A stretch of DNA of 64,000 bases, from positions 18,736,712 to 18,800,711 of the forward strand of contig NC_030679.2 in the NCBI RefSeq assembly GCF_000004195.4, given 5' to 3'. Source of the stretch: Xenopus tropicalis. Taxonomy: Eukaryota; Chordata; Amphibia; Anura; Pipidae. Position 1 is the first letter of the stretch. Each line of letters begins with the position of its first letter. A program made the position numbers and the translations under genes. Positions 47,683 to 58,362 of the stretch are shown here, piece after piece. The notes beneath the pieces were generated by a model. The model was not told where the DNA came from and ran no database searches. It worked only from the letters and a program-made list of their open reading frames with translations.

Positions 47683-48009
47683 CAAGTATAGGATTCCTTA
47701 TCCGGAAACCCGTTATCCAGAAAGCTCCCAATTAAGGAAAGGCTATCTCCCATAGACTCCATTATAAGCAAATAATTATAATTTTTAAAAATGAACCCCT
47801 TTTCTCTGTAATAATAAAATGGTACCTTGTACTTGATCCCCACTAAGATATAATGAATCCTTATTGGAAGCAAAACAATCCTATTGGGTTTAAATGATGT
47901 GTAAATTATTTTTTAGTAGACATAAGGAATGGAGATCCAAATTCCGGAAAGATCCCTTATATGGAAAGCCCCAGATCCCGAGCATTCTGGATAACAGGTC
48001 CTATACCTG
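47683..48009. mobile_element. TA-flanked CAGGTATGG MITE, copy 2
   Basis: Ends CAAGTATAGGATTCCTTATC and ...ACAGGTCCTATACCTG with TA at both borders (47681-47682, 48010-48011). Length 327 bp. Shares ccttattggaagcaaaac and ctcccatagactccattata with the copy at 50397. Confidence 0.75.
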
Positions 48010-48019
48010 TACCACCCTG

Positions 48020-49370
48020 TTGCAGAGGCTGCCCCTAAAGTACTGCTGCCCTAGGCCTTTGTGTTCTTTCCACAAATTCGGCCCCAGCCCATTAATGGAG
48101 CACTTCTACCCTGTTGCTGAGCCCTAAAATTCACACCAAGTGGTAATTACAGGATTCCCAAACACCAGAGATCCCTAGCTTGCACTAAAGCAGTTTTAGA
48201 AGTGGTGCCCACATACTGTAGGACTGACTTTAGACCCTCCCAGCACCGTCTGTCCCTGATGGGGTGATTGCCACAATCTCGCAAAATTAGACTGCAACGT
48301 CACTCCTCACATTATATAAAGCTGCCTGGATAGGGAAGGCATTGATGTTAAAGTCTGAGCAGATGGAATTGAATAGGCAGCATTAAAGTGGCAGTCAGCA
48401 GGAGAGAAGGAGAAATAGGCACCATTTGCCCACCCAGCATCCATGCTATTACCCAAATGCAGCACAATGAAGATACTCAGTGAAAGATCTTCAGCATTGT
48501 TGCTTTAAAAATCCAACCTTAATGTTGCCGGAATAAAGTTCCCAGCAGCTCTTGTAATATATTGGAGAAGGCTGCTCAGCAAAATTCTGGTAATCCATGG
48601 CTAAGCAACACTGCTATGAAATATATGCTTTTAGTATACATGAATATGTTGAAGATGAATTTATGTTTTTTCTACAAATTATTCTTTATAACCTTAGGTG
48701 CATTTTACTTTAGAGAGACCCATAGTGACCATAATAAAAATCAGTAAAAGAATAAATGAAAGATTTATTCCTTTAGCATTTTAATGCTGCTGTGACATCT
48801 TAACAGTGTGCTTCCCAAAGGCCACATTTACCTGCAGCCTGTTAGCTACTTAATGTCTTCCCATTAGTGTTTTATAGGTGTATATTTTCTATCTATAATC
48901 CATCAGGGGGCGCCATACCCCACATTGCTAAAAATCCATATCACCCTTTAGTTGACATTTTATTTGCCAGATCCACTCACTTAGAGAATGTTATGACCTG
49001 TTTCAGAACTCTGGCTTCTGCACTAATAGGTTGGAGGGGTATAAAATGCACATTCACAAGTGTGTTTAATCTAAATGCTATTTATTGCCTTGACAGCAAC
49101 AGAGTTCACTTTACATTAATGAAAATAAGAAACCCTTGTCATTTAACGGATTTTTACAGCCCAGATTATGTCATACATACATTTCAGCTAGGTGAAAAAG
49201 ATACATTAAGATACATTAAGCCAATGACAGCAAATTTAATAAACGATTACATTTATTTATACAAGAATGTAACTATCTGGAACTACAGGCCTTATTTCTG
49301 AGAGGCAATGCTGTGGTGGCTGGATCTGGAGGACATTCAAGAATTATTTATTTATTACAGTCCTGACATT
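48020..49370. other. Intron stretch, one unexplained 144-codon frame
   Basis: No transposon end was recognised. The + strand frame 48867-49301 is open for 144 codons (starts MFYRCIFSIYNPSGG) in AT-rich DNA. I see no domain, no Kozak-like context, no splice logic with ano2 and no signal of conservation, so it is not called as a gene. Confidence 0.4.
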
Positions 49371-49375
49371 CATGG

Positions 49376-49545
49376 GGGAATTATAATAAAAGACAGACAG
49401 TTTGCACTGGGAGTAGTAACCCATAGCAACCAATCAGCAGCTTGCCTTTACTGTTCACTTTTGAAAGCAAACATCTGATTTCCTATGGGCTACTAGACCT
49501 AGTGGAAATATTGCAACTTTCATTATGGTGCCCTTATCTTACAAG
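49376..49545. mobile_element. Palindromic MITE, CAACCAATCAG family
   Basis: The left arm (ttataataaaagacagacag, agtagtaacccatagcaacc, aatcagcagcttgcctttac) is mirrored by the right arm (gatttcctatgggctactag ... ttgcaactttcattatggtg). Same family core as 23317 and 25432. Confidence 0.5.
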
Positions 49546-50396
49546 CTTATATTTAGACCAGCATTACAATAAACACAGCAGAAACTTCAGTTCCTGGGGC
49601 AACCCAGGTGTATTGAAGGGCCTTGGAGTTGTGACTGATGTCCCACGGTCCAGGCACTCCTGTCCCTCCATTAACAGGGATATTAAACTGGATGCTTGCA
49701 TGTCAGATGTGGCCTGCAAGTGATTTGTATGGCCCCATCCTGCTCAAAGACTCCCTAAAAATCATAGTAAGGCATTAACATTTTAATATAATCTGGCCTG
49801 AGTAATTGAACGCTAGCGTAATAAGATGAAAATTAGATTTCTAAGCAGCAAATAATAGTATTTACCCTCTAGAAGGGATCATGTTTGAAAATTATTGTTA
49901 TCCCATGTCATCATGTAGCGCTGGGCATTATTAAGTTTTTATAACAGGAGAGGCTTAAAAGTAGCTGTTGCCTAAATTGTACCCCATATTCTACTTGAGT
50001 AGAACAAGAATTACAAAGGCCTTTCCTGGCATGAAAGGTTTCGCTCCTGAAACAAAGTCAAAACAATTATGATGAAAGATTCAATAATGAAACAACAAAG
50101 AATCAAACATTTCAACAAGTTTAGGTAGGAAATTCATCAAAACAATAGCAAGATGTTTTACGGGAGAACATTCAGAATCTTTTGATCTACTAACATCGTA
50201 CATTTTTATCCATGAACTTAGTCTTAGTACACTGGAGGAATTTGGCTCATCATCATCATCTTTTTCAACTTCTTGGCTCTGAAGTCTCTTAAAGTCCCTT
50301 ATAGCACTCCATTTAGATGGATAATAAGAAGAAAATAGCCAATAGCTGATGGAAGTATATTAATGCATGTCAATGATTTAATTGAGGTTCCATATA

Positions 50397-50711
50397 CAGG
50401 TATGGGTTCCGTTATCCAGAAAGTTCCAAATTACAGATAGGCCATCTTCCATAGACACCATTATAAGCAAAAAATTCTAATTTTAAAAAATGATTTTCCT
50501 TTTTCTTTGTAATAATAAAACAGTACCTTATACTTGGTCCCAACTAAGATATAATTAATCCTTATTGGAGGCAAAACACTCCTATTGGGTTTATTCAATA
50601 TTTAAATGGTTTTTACCAGATTTAAGTTATGGAGATCCAAATTACAGAAAGATCCCTTATCTGGAAAAACCCAGGTCCCGAGAATTCTGGATAACAGGCG
50701 CCCCATACCTG
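50397..50711. mobile_element. TA-flanked CAGGTATGG MITE, copy 3
   Basis: Ends CAGGTATGGGTTCCGTTATC and ...CAGGCGCCCCATACCTG, with TA at both borders (50395-50396, 50712-50713). Length 315 bp. Best-preserved termini of the family in this window. The frames 50565-50849 (+) and 50622-50855 (-) over its right half are shadows. Confidence 0.8.
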
Positions 50712-51090
50712 TATTGGTTTAAGTCTTACCCAATACTGGCCAATAACTGTGGCCAGGTTAAATATTACCATTATGGGTTTGCTCAGCTTTATTTCATGAG
50801 TTATACAAAGGTAGTATATACCCCTAAATCCATGCACACAAATATATAAAAACACCTAGATACCTTACAGGCTTCTTCCTCAAAACCTAATGAACTTATC
50901 TATTTACAAGCTTTTAAATGGAATGGTCTTGCTATGCCCTAAAAGAAAATACTTCAAGAAGGTCCGTTATCCCAAGAAGGTCCGTAGTCCCAGAAAATTG
51001 TGTTAATCTGTCTGCTTTCATCTAGCTTTGCTAACTGTGTGGAATTGTCTCTTTTTGTTGTGTGGTTTTCTTATTATTCATTTACCTTAT

Positions 51091-51322
51091 GGGGGAGATT
51101 TATCAAGACACGAACGCGAAAAATTCGGAAAGGCTCTGCCGCTGTTTACAATCATTTGATATGAAAATTCCGTGACTTTCGGATCACCAATACGATATTA
51201 TCGTGACTAATACGATTTTTTCGTAAGCATTTTTGTGATATTTGCGATCTTCGGAAATTTTCGTTTCCAATCTGAATTTTTCCCATTCGGGATTCGAACT
51301 CGTGTTTTGATAAATCTGCCCC
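51091..51322. mobile_element. MITE with TAT duplication, short form
   Basis: Ends GGGGGAGATTTATCAAGACA and ...TTTTGATAAATCTGCCCC, flanked by TAT (51088-51090, 51323-51325). Length 232 bp. Body shared with 28013 and 45868. Confidence 0.75.
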
Positions 51323-51434
51323 TATGTGTTTTGAGTCTGTAAAATGTTATTAAACACTGAGCACTCATAGAAATAATAATATTGTGTATGTGGGTCTTAA
51401 CTCTCTAGTAAAAAAAATACTAGATTATGTATAT

Positions 51435-51677
51435 ACAGGTGCAATAAAGGCCAGCAGCACTCACAGGGCTTCAAAATAACATCATCAGAAAAAATAAAGG
51501 ATTTACAAGAAGTATTTCAGCATGGTTTTTTATTTCCCGACTTTTCAGTTTTCTTCTGTTTGGAACTGAAACGTCGGGCAAATAAAAAACCATGCTGAAA
51601 TACTTCTTGCAAAACCTTTATTTTTTGTGATGATGTTATTTTGAAGCCCTGTGAGTGCTGGCCTTTATTGTACCTGT
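51435..51677. repeat. Fold-back repeat with about 100-bp arms
   Basis: The left arm acaggtgcaataaaggccag ... gtatttcagcatggtttttt ... atttcccgac is mirrored by cgtcgggcaaataaaaaacc ... ccatgctgaaatacttcttg ... ggcctttattgtacctgt. The spacer is about 30 bases. The arms are nearly identical, so RNA copies of this intron could form a long hairpin. Confidence 0.85.
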
Positions 51678-51743
51678 ATTTTTTGCATTAGCACCCGGGC
51701 ATTTATTCCTTTGTGTGTGGTGTGCTACCTCTGCTGGGACTGT

Positions 51744-51744
51744 G

Positions 51745-51778
<34 letters not shown>
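51744..51778. repeat. AT dinucleotide microsatellite
   Basis: An uninterrupted (TA)n run of about 35 bases, continuing as cagtatatatat. It explains the Tyr-Ile run in the overlapping spurious frame. Confidence 0.9.
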
Positions 51779-51783
<5 letters not shown>

Positions 51784-51832
51784 TATATATATCTCACTGG
51801 GATCCTTCAGCAGGCAACTTAAGGCTATTAAA

Positions 51833-51982
51833 TAGTGATGGGCGAAATGTTTCGCCAGGAAAAATTCGCCGCACGTCCAAAAATTGTCGCTGGCGTCAAA
51901 AAAGAATAGTCGCGGGTGTCAAAAGAATAGCCGCGCGACAAAATAATAGCGAAGCAAAACGGAACAGATTCTCTCATCATTA
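51833..51982. mobile_element. hAT-type MITE family B, short deleted copy
   Basis: Ends TAGTGATGGGCGAAATG and ...GATTCTCTCATCATTA, flanked by the perfect duplication CTATTAAA (51825-51832, 51983-51990). Only 150 bp, so most of the interior is missing. It keeps aaagaatagtcgcgg and aaagaatagccgcgc. Confidence 0.9.
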
Positions 51983-52552
51983 CTATTAAAGCTTGCCTCC
52001 TCCTATGACCAAGCCTACTGCCTATGCCCTGACCAAGCCTACCGAGTTTCTAAATATCTTTTCCTGCCCTGTCCTTTTCCCATCATATTCTGACTCACTG
52101 GGTTTTGACTCTTTCCCTGTCATTTGGATTCTTGGTTGTCTGCCAGGCGCCCTAACCTTCTGCCTGTCTCACACATTTGTTTACTTGCTGCCTGCCCAGA
52201 CCATTACCTGTACTCACACTTTACTGGCCTGCTGCCTGCCCAGACCATAGTTGATATGCCTTGGTCTTTATTTTTATTATTAAATCTTTTTGTTTTTTTG
52301 TCAGCCTTAAATTGCCTCCATTGTCCAAGACTTTGATCCCCATTGAAGGTTACGCAACATGATGCTCATTTCAACCAGTTCAGCTAGCCTTTCTAACAGA
52401 AATAGAGAATGAAAGCAGGGCCCTTCCAACACTTTTCCCTAACCTCTATCCATACGTGTCAGCACCTACAGTATTAGGTGCTACCAATCACCATTTTGTA
52501 AGGGAAGTTAAGATAAAGCAGGCAGTAACCATTCCAACACCTGTGTCCCTGT

Positions 52553-52809
52553 TAGGGTTGCCACCTGCCCGGTTTTTACAGCCTGGTCTTTGGGAGCGCT
52601 GTACAGGTTAAAACTCCCTGCCTGGTTATTGAAATTAGGGAAACCAGGCAGGGCTCTATTGGATTGACGTGGCAGTTGGGCAATCACTGATATTCATGTC
52701 ATAACCCCGCCCCTGACATAATCGACCATGCCCCTGACATCGTCCACCCCATTATGTCACTGCCCTGGCTCCCGCACAGGTTTTCTGGACTCTGAAGGTG
52801 GCAGACCTG
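52553..52809. mobile_element. hAT-like MITE with perfect TSD
   Basis: Ends TAGGGTTGCCACCTGCCCGG and ...GAAGGTGGCAGACCTG, flanked by the perfect 8-bp duplication GTCCCTGT (52545-52552, 52810-52817). Length 257 bp. A GC-richer centre carries three variants of 'cccctgacat'. Confidence 0.85.
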
Positions 52810-53165
52810 GTCCCTGTCCCCAATACATTAGGTAACTATCTTGTGTTACTACACCTATTTCTGTAGGGGGAGCAGAGTAGACAGTAATCCTTGCAGCCCT
52901 TTCCCTTTGACTCTTAAAAGGAAAAAGGATGAAGCTGTGTGCAGTGGATGTTCCAATTAAGCCTTCTTTGCCTGTATATTTACCGTATGAAAATCATAGG
53001 TTGACATGCCATGCTTTGATTATATTGTGGAATTCCAAGCAATTTTGAGAGAGCTGATATTAGTGGTTAAAATGAAAGTATTACTCTCTACTAATCCAGC
53101 TATGAGTTAATATTGAAATTAAGCCCATTTTAGAAACATTCCTATACAGTCACATCTTGTTTGAT

Positions 53166-53245
53166 GATGATGATGATGATAATGATGAGGCTTAGGAGTA
53201 TATTTGATGGCGATGACTAGGAAAAGTATGATGATGATGAAGTTT
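53166..53245. repeat. GAT trinucleotide repeats
   Basis: (GAT)n runs at 53166-53183 and 53230-53243 with imperfect GAT words between. Simple-sequence repeat. Confidence 0.8.
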
Positions 53246-53480
53246 ATGATAACATAGTAACTTTATAGAATTAGAAAGATTTTCAACATCTCAACATAAA
53301 GGGACACATTGGTGACATGGAACAGCAATATCGTAATAAGTTAATGGATATCTGCAAATTATCTGAAAATTAGAGTTGGTCTTTTTGTTCACTCACATAA
53401 CTATGTCAGAACAATGAAAACTCCTTCAGACTTTGGAATTCTATAACCATATGCTTAGCCATAGAGATGGTAGATGCCAC

Positions 53481-53964
53481 TAGGGATGTAGCGTACCTCA
53501 AAAGAAAAGTCTGCGAACGCGAACTTACGCCAAAAAGTGTGAATATTCGCAAACTTTGAGAACCCCATAGACTTCAATGGGAAGGCAAACTTTAAAACTT
53601 AGAAAAGCCATTTCTGGCCAGAAAACTGATTTTAAAGTTGTTTAAAGGGTGCCACGACCTGGACAGTGGCATGCAGGAGGGGGATCAAGGGCAAAAATTT
53701 CTCTGAAAAATACTTGTTGACACAGTGTTGCGTAAAACCGCAAAGGCAGCGGAAATACGCTGCGTTTTTTGCTATTTCGCACTATTAGCACCATGGAAAC
53801 GGGATTTGCTGAAAAACGCCACGTGTGGCTTGTGCGGCGTTTTTAGGCTGAGAAAAAACGCCACGCGAACCCAAATTGTGAACATATGCGAAAAGTTTGC
53901 AAACTCGCGAACACCCGATGTTCGCGCGAATTAGTTCGCCGGCGAACAGTTCGCTACATCTCTA
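53481..53964 (+). mobile_element. hAT-type MITE family A, copy 3
   Basis: Ends TAGGGATGTAGCGTACC and ...GTTCGCTACATCTCTA, flanked by the perfect duplication GATGCCAC (53473-53480, 53965-53972). Length 484 bp, same orientation as 7112-7629. It lies 225 bases upstream of exon 8. Confidence 0.92.
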
Positions 53965-54188
53965 GATGCCACTGGGGATGATTGCATATAGAGAGCAAAG
54001 GGGTCCTGAATGATGCATTACAAGAAGTACGGAGGGCCCCAGATAAGAAATGTCTACATGGTTCCATAAATTACATCATAACAAGCTATAATTTATTAAA
54101 AGAGCATGGAAAAAGTCATGAATTAAAAAATAATTTGAAGAGATGACTTTGTGTCCCTAGAAATAATTATCATCTTTTTTTCTTTCAG

Positions 54189-54263
54189 AATAAAAAGGAA
54201 AAATTAACCTGGAGAGACCGAATTCCAGCATATTTAGTAAACTTTTCTGCCATTTTATTTATG
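54189..54263 (+). CDS. ano2: ano2 visible exon 8: loop end and start of TM3
   Basis: The acceptor is ttctttcag and the donor gtaagt. It encodes NKKEKLTWRDRIPAYLVNFS followed by AILFM, 25 codons, phase 0. K-L-T-W-R-D-R-I/F-P-A-Y-L marks the end of the TM2-TM3 loop in ANO1/ANO2, and the hydrophobic end continues into TM3 in the next exon. Joining exon 7 directly to exon 8 gives a loop somewhat shorter than I recall for human ANO2, so a further small exon in the intervening intron is possible but was not found. Confidence 0.92.
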
Positions 54264-54696
54264 GTAAGTTTTACATAAGACTGCTCTTCATTAGTTGTTT
54301 TTCTCCACTATGAATTTTATATTTCCATCTCTGGCAATATAGCATAAACAACTTCCAGTTCAATGACCTGTATAAAATGTCTTGGCCTGGGGCTTTGTGA
54401 CTTTATATGGTCATTAAAGTTCTTTAAACTTCTTGGAAACAGCTGATATCCTTATAATTCACAATTAGGGGTACATTAAGTTATATATAAAGGCCAGTTA
54501 AGGTAAAATTGTGTAAGACTCTATTTTCTTCTGGATACAGCTGAATGATCGGCTCAAAGGCCTTTTATGGTGAGATTTGGGGTCAAAATGCTGTCTTGGA
54601 TATTCTTGGACTATAGCTATAACCTTGGTATTGGCATAAGTTGACAACCATTTCTTTGTATTATATATCCTTTCTTTTCATTATTATTTTCCACAG

Positions 54697-54898
54697 ATAG
54701 CATTAACATTTTCAGCAGTGTTTGGAGTGATCATCTATCGAATCACGACTGCCGCTGCCCTGGCAGTAAGTACAAGCGAAGTAACAAGGTCGAATGTTCG
54801 TGTGACTGTAACGGCCACTGCTGTTATAATTAATCTGGTCGTCATCCTCATACTAGATGAGATTTATGGATCAGTTGCTAAATGGCTTACAGAAATTG
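54697..54898 (+). CDS. ano2: ano2 visible exon 9: TM3 and TM4
   Basis: The acceptor is ttccacag and the donor gtgagt. It is the longest visible exon. [20 protein letters not shown] completes TM3. After a short loop ([15 protein letters not shown]), [20 protein letters not shown] forms TM4, followed by [11 protein letters not shown]. The exon ends with the first G of a Glu codon. [13 protein letters not shown] is a family hallmark. Confidence 0.96.
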
Positions 54899-55739
54899 GT
54901 GAGTACATTTTAATGGCATAAATGATTTTCCTTTGCATTTACTGATAATGTTATAAAGATTAAATTCTGAGGTTTGGGAAAGTGTTTAAACATAATGGAC
55001 AAAGCTTACTGTAACAAAACTGAACTTTACTTATGTTCTACAAAGGAGTGGAACCAAAGGGGCATGTAGGGTCAAATATTACCAAACTATGGGCCACATT
55101 CTATTAGCTAAGACAAATATAGCTCATTATTATAGCTCATTGTTATAATATCATGAATACACCCATGAAGTCCATAGAAAAATCGGGCATTGAATTAGTA
55201 GAATTAGTAAATAGATTCTAGCCCTATACATTTTTGTGGTTTCTGTGATGCCATTTCTGTAATTCCTTTTGATGTCTATTTAGAATTCCCACAATCTATG
55301 GCATCCTTATACTGGACCTAAATGTAGTGTGGGTTTAGTTTTAGTTTTTTTTGAGGAGCTAAAAGGAGATGATTGGGTCACAGAGTCATTTTCCCTTAGA
55401 TTTGGATTCTTTTCACATGATAAACCAAGAGATGCAGTTAGTAATTCTTTAGGTTATTCTTAATCTGTTAAAATTAGATATTCTATCACATCTATTGATG
55501 ATCTTGGATAAAACTGACAGAGGCTTATTCCATGAATCAAAACCCATGGAATAACTTAGTAGCTCATAAAAAGCACATAGACATTAATGCCAACAATTAA
55601 GGGCAGATCTTAAATATTACCAAGACTATTTGTATGTAGAACATTGTAACACATACATTTGCCTGATTTATTATGTTCAGACAATGTTTTCAAGAGTTTC
55701 CAGACAAGGGAAGGCAGTGTCCCAAAGAGAAGGCAACAT

Positions 55740-55960
55740 TGCCTTCCTTTGCTTGGTTACAAGTAATGCATCCCACACATGTAAGATGAACATAGGAAGG
55801 TAGAGCCCCAGTCCTCCTTCTAATTGAAGGATTATTTTGCATTTAAATGCAGCCATGGGGTCCAGAGAGCTGAGGAATTTTTTTTTATTGAGCAATATTG
55901 CTTTAAGAACTTGATTTTGCTGGATTACAGTTTTTAGAATTTCTGGGCTTTGTAGTCCAG
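55740..55960 (-). repeat. Unidentified interspersed repeat, partial copy 3
   Basis: On the minus strand it reads aagcaatattgctca ... cagctctctggaccccatgg ... ctgcatttaaatgcaaaata, matching the first half of the repeat at 18245. It then diverges. Confidence 0.55.
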
Positions 55961-56545
55961 CAAGATTTAGGTTAAATTTAGTTGAGCATTGTTTTTTTGT
56001 TTGTAGTCCAACAATACTGCTGTTGAGCAGTGCAGAGCAGCAGCAATGAAATCCCCCCCCCCCCTTTCTTAAGGATGCAGATTTAAATCAAAACCATCAT
56101 CCACCAAACCATTACACCCCAAAACCCTGAGGGCATTGCTATACCTCCATATGGAAGATTTTAGTTAAAACTCAATTCTGTTTAAATACATGGAAACACA
56201 GTTTGGGATTGAGAATATGTCTAACACTTTCATGCAACATTACCCTTATTAAAGCACAAAACACTGAGATTTAGCTTCTTAAGGAAACTCTGTCTTATGA
56301 GGCAGGGTTTATGTTTCATTTTATTGCCTCTTTAAGCAATTTTGAGGGTCTAGCTTATTTGGTGCATAGATCTCTCTCAGTTTGCATTTATATAGTCAGT
56401 ATGCATGAGAAATGCTGTATTGCACATCTTAACAGAGGCAAACAGCTTGAACCTGATTCTACAGAGATCATCACATATCTAAGTATTTAGACCTTACATG
56501 GGGCTATTTATTGAGCATTGACTGGTGCCAGACAACACCTATTGG

Positions 56546-56806
56546 TAGTAATGAGCGAATCTGTCCCATTTTGCTTTGCCGAAAAATTTGGAAAACTGTG
56601 GAAGTTCTCAAAACAACGAAAAATACATGAAATGCGGGTACCGCACAACTTGTGTATCTTTTTTGACACGACCGTGACTTTTTTTGATGTGACTGCAAAT
56701 GTTTCGCTGCAAAATTTTGCTGAAGTTTCACAAACCAATTTGCCAATGGCGAAATGTGGAATTTGGCTGAAAATCCATGCCTGGCAAAAATATTCACTCA
56801 TCACTA
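56546..56806. mobile_element. hAT-type MITE family B, another copy
   Basis: Ends TAGTAATGAGCGAATCTGTC and ...TATTCACTCATCACTA, with flanks CCTATTGG (56538-56545) and CCTATTGA (56807-56814) matching 7 of 8. Length 261 bp. Overlapping frames on both strands (56504-56814) are shadows of this element. Confidence 0.85.
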
Positions 56807-57435
56807 CCTATTGACATTCTCCAGGATTTTTTAGCCACAGGCAAACGTACTAGAGCACTAAGTAAAGCATATAGTACCCCTTAGGGCCCACGAATAGTGT
56901 ACTTAAGCCCGTAATATTGGTAAATGGAAACTGTTTGTTCTGTGCCTTGTGCCTTGTGCCAGATTAAAAACATACAACATAAAGTGCAATGTCCATTCTA
57001 GAAAAGTTGTGCCATGGGGTACAACTGGAGAACCTGGAGAATGGGGCGAACTGTGTAGTGCACAATTTCGATACAGAAGCCCTAATATTTATAAATGAGC
57101 TCTTTCTTTATGTATTAAAACTTAATATGTCATTTTAATAGTATTAATTGTAGTGGTTACTGAGGACATCCCAGGCCACTGTGTATAATTCCATTCATCT
57201 GTTGTACAACACCATCTTGTATCACCCAAGGCTCTTAAGGAGATGCAGACAGCTGGGTACCCGTGGGCGTCAGTAATAGCTTCCACTTTGTACAAGAGAA
57301 TCGTGGGAAAGGGGTTCAAATCTAAGCCATGTACTTAAATACATCCATCCAGTGCTGTAAGAATAAATCTGATGAGCAATACAGTTGTGTAGCATTTCCA
57401 GTCATGAAAATGTTTTATCATTTGTTTTTCAACAG

Positions 57436-57547
57436 AGGTCCCAAAAACAGAAAAGACTTTTGAAGAAAGACTGATTTTAAAGGCTTTCCTTTTGAAGTTT
57501 GTGAACTCATATGCTTCAATTTTTTACGTTGCCTTTTTTAAAGGACG
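57436..57547 (+). CDS. ano2: ano2 visible exon 10: TM5 region
   Basis: The acceptor is tcaacag and the donor gtatgt. It encodes [20 protein letters not shown] (E split across the intron) then [17 protein letters not shown] and two bases of Arg. This is the TM4-TM5 linker and TM5 lining the pore. [21 protein letters not shown] is a strongly conserved block. The SYASIF stretch reads SYTPIF or AYSPIF in the mammalian paralogues as I recall them, so Ala in place of Pro is a small lineage difference. Confidence 0.95.
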
Positions 57548-57824
57548 GTATGTGACAATGTTTCTTCTTGCTAAAATTATTAAGGACAAGTTAAATGTAT
57601 ATGTGCAGAGATACTTTTTTTATATTATGTCCTGTTAATGGTGCTTCATCACCTCTGTGCCACGAGTTTTTAACAATTAATGGTGATAGGAAAATGGCAA
57701 TTCCTATTGCAAAGCAGCCATTTTGCATTTACTGCATTTCAAAAGCTTCCAAAAAGTCTCATGTGTCTCATTTACTGATTCCTATCAATAAGACTCAGAC
57801 CTGTATAACACAGAACTTGATGGA

Positions 57825-58020
57825 CTAAGGCAATGGTTCCCAAAGTGTGAGATCACCTTTCCTCAGAGGGCATAGATCAATAGAACGGGGGTACGGGGGT
57901 AAGGGGGGACTAGTTAGGGTGAAAACTGGGTAGAATGTTTGGGGGTTCTGATCCCCTATAACACTGAACACCAGGCTGAAAATATTGGAAAGGCCAGAGT
58001 GTGTGGGTAAGGCTTAACTG
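57825..58020. repeat. Possible hAT-derived fragment
   Basis: caatggttcccaaagtgtga resembles the 5' end of hAT-derived repeats (CAGTGGTTCCCAAAGTGTG). It is followed by a G-rich patch (acgggggtaaggggggac). No right end or duplication was found. Confidence 0.35.
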
Positions 58021-58112
58021 AGTAGACTGGCCATTTGCTTTCCTAGCAACACATGAAAGCCCAGCATAAAGTTCAGTTAGGGTGAGATTTGTGGTGCATA
58101 TTTATTTGCATG

Positions 58113-58270
58113 TCCGACCTTTGGCCAGGGCCCCCTTTAGATCATGAAATGAGTACAGAAAATATTGGTGTATCAGTCATTTTTCTAAGAATATCAAGAA
58201 TAATAACTGATACACCTACATTTTCTCTACTGATCTCCTGAGCTAAAGGGGTCCCTGGCCAAAGGTTGGA
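58113..58270. repeat. Palindromic MITE-like element
   Basis: The left arm tccgacctttggccagggcc ... ttggtgtatcagtcat is mirrored by actgatacacctacatttt ... tccctggccaaaggttgga. Arms of about 75 bases with a 10-base centre. Non-coding, family unknown to me. Confidence 0.7.
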
Positions 58271-58362
58271 CCTTGAAGGAGGGCTGATTTAGTGATAAAG
58301 CTTAATAAAAAGGACAACATAATTGTGTAAGTTTCCCCTTATTTTGTTTACTTCTTATTTAG

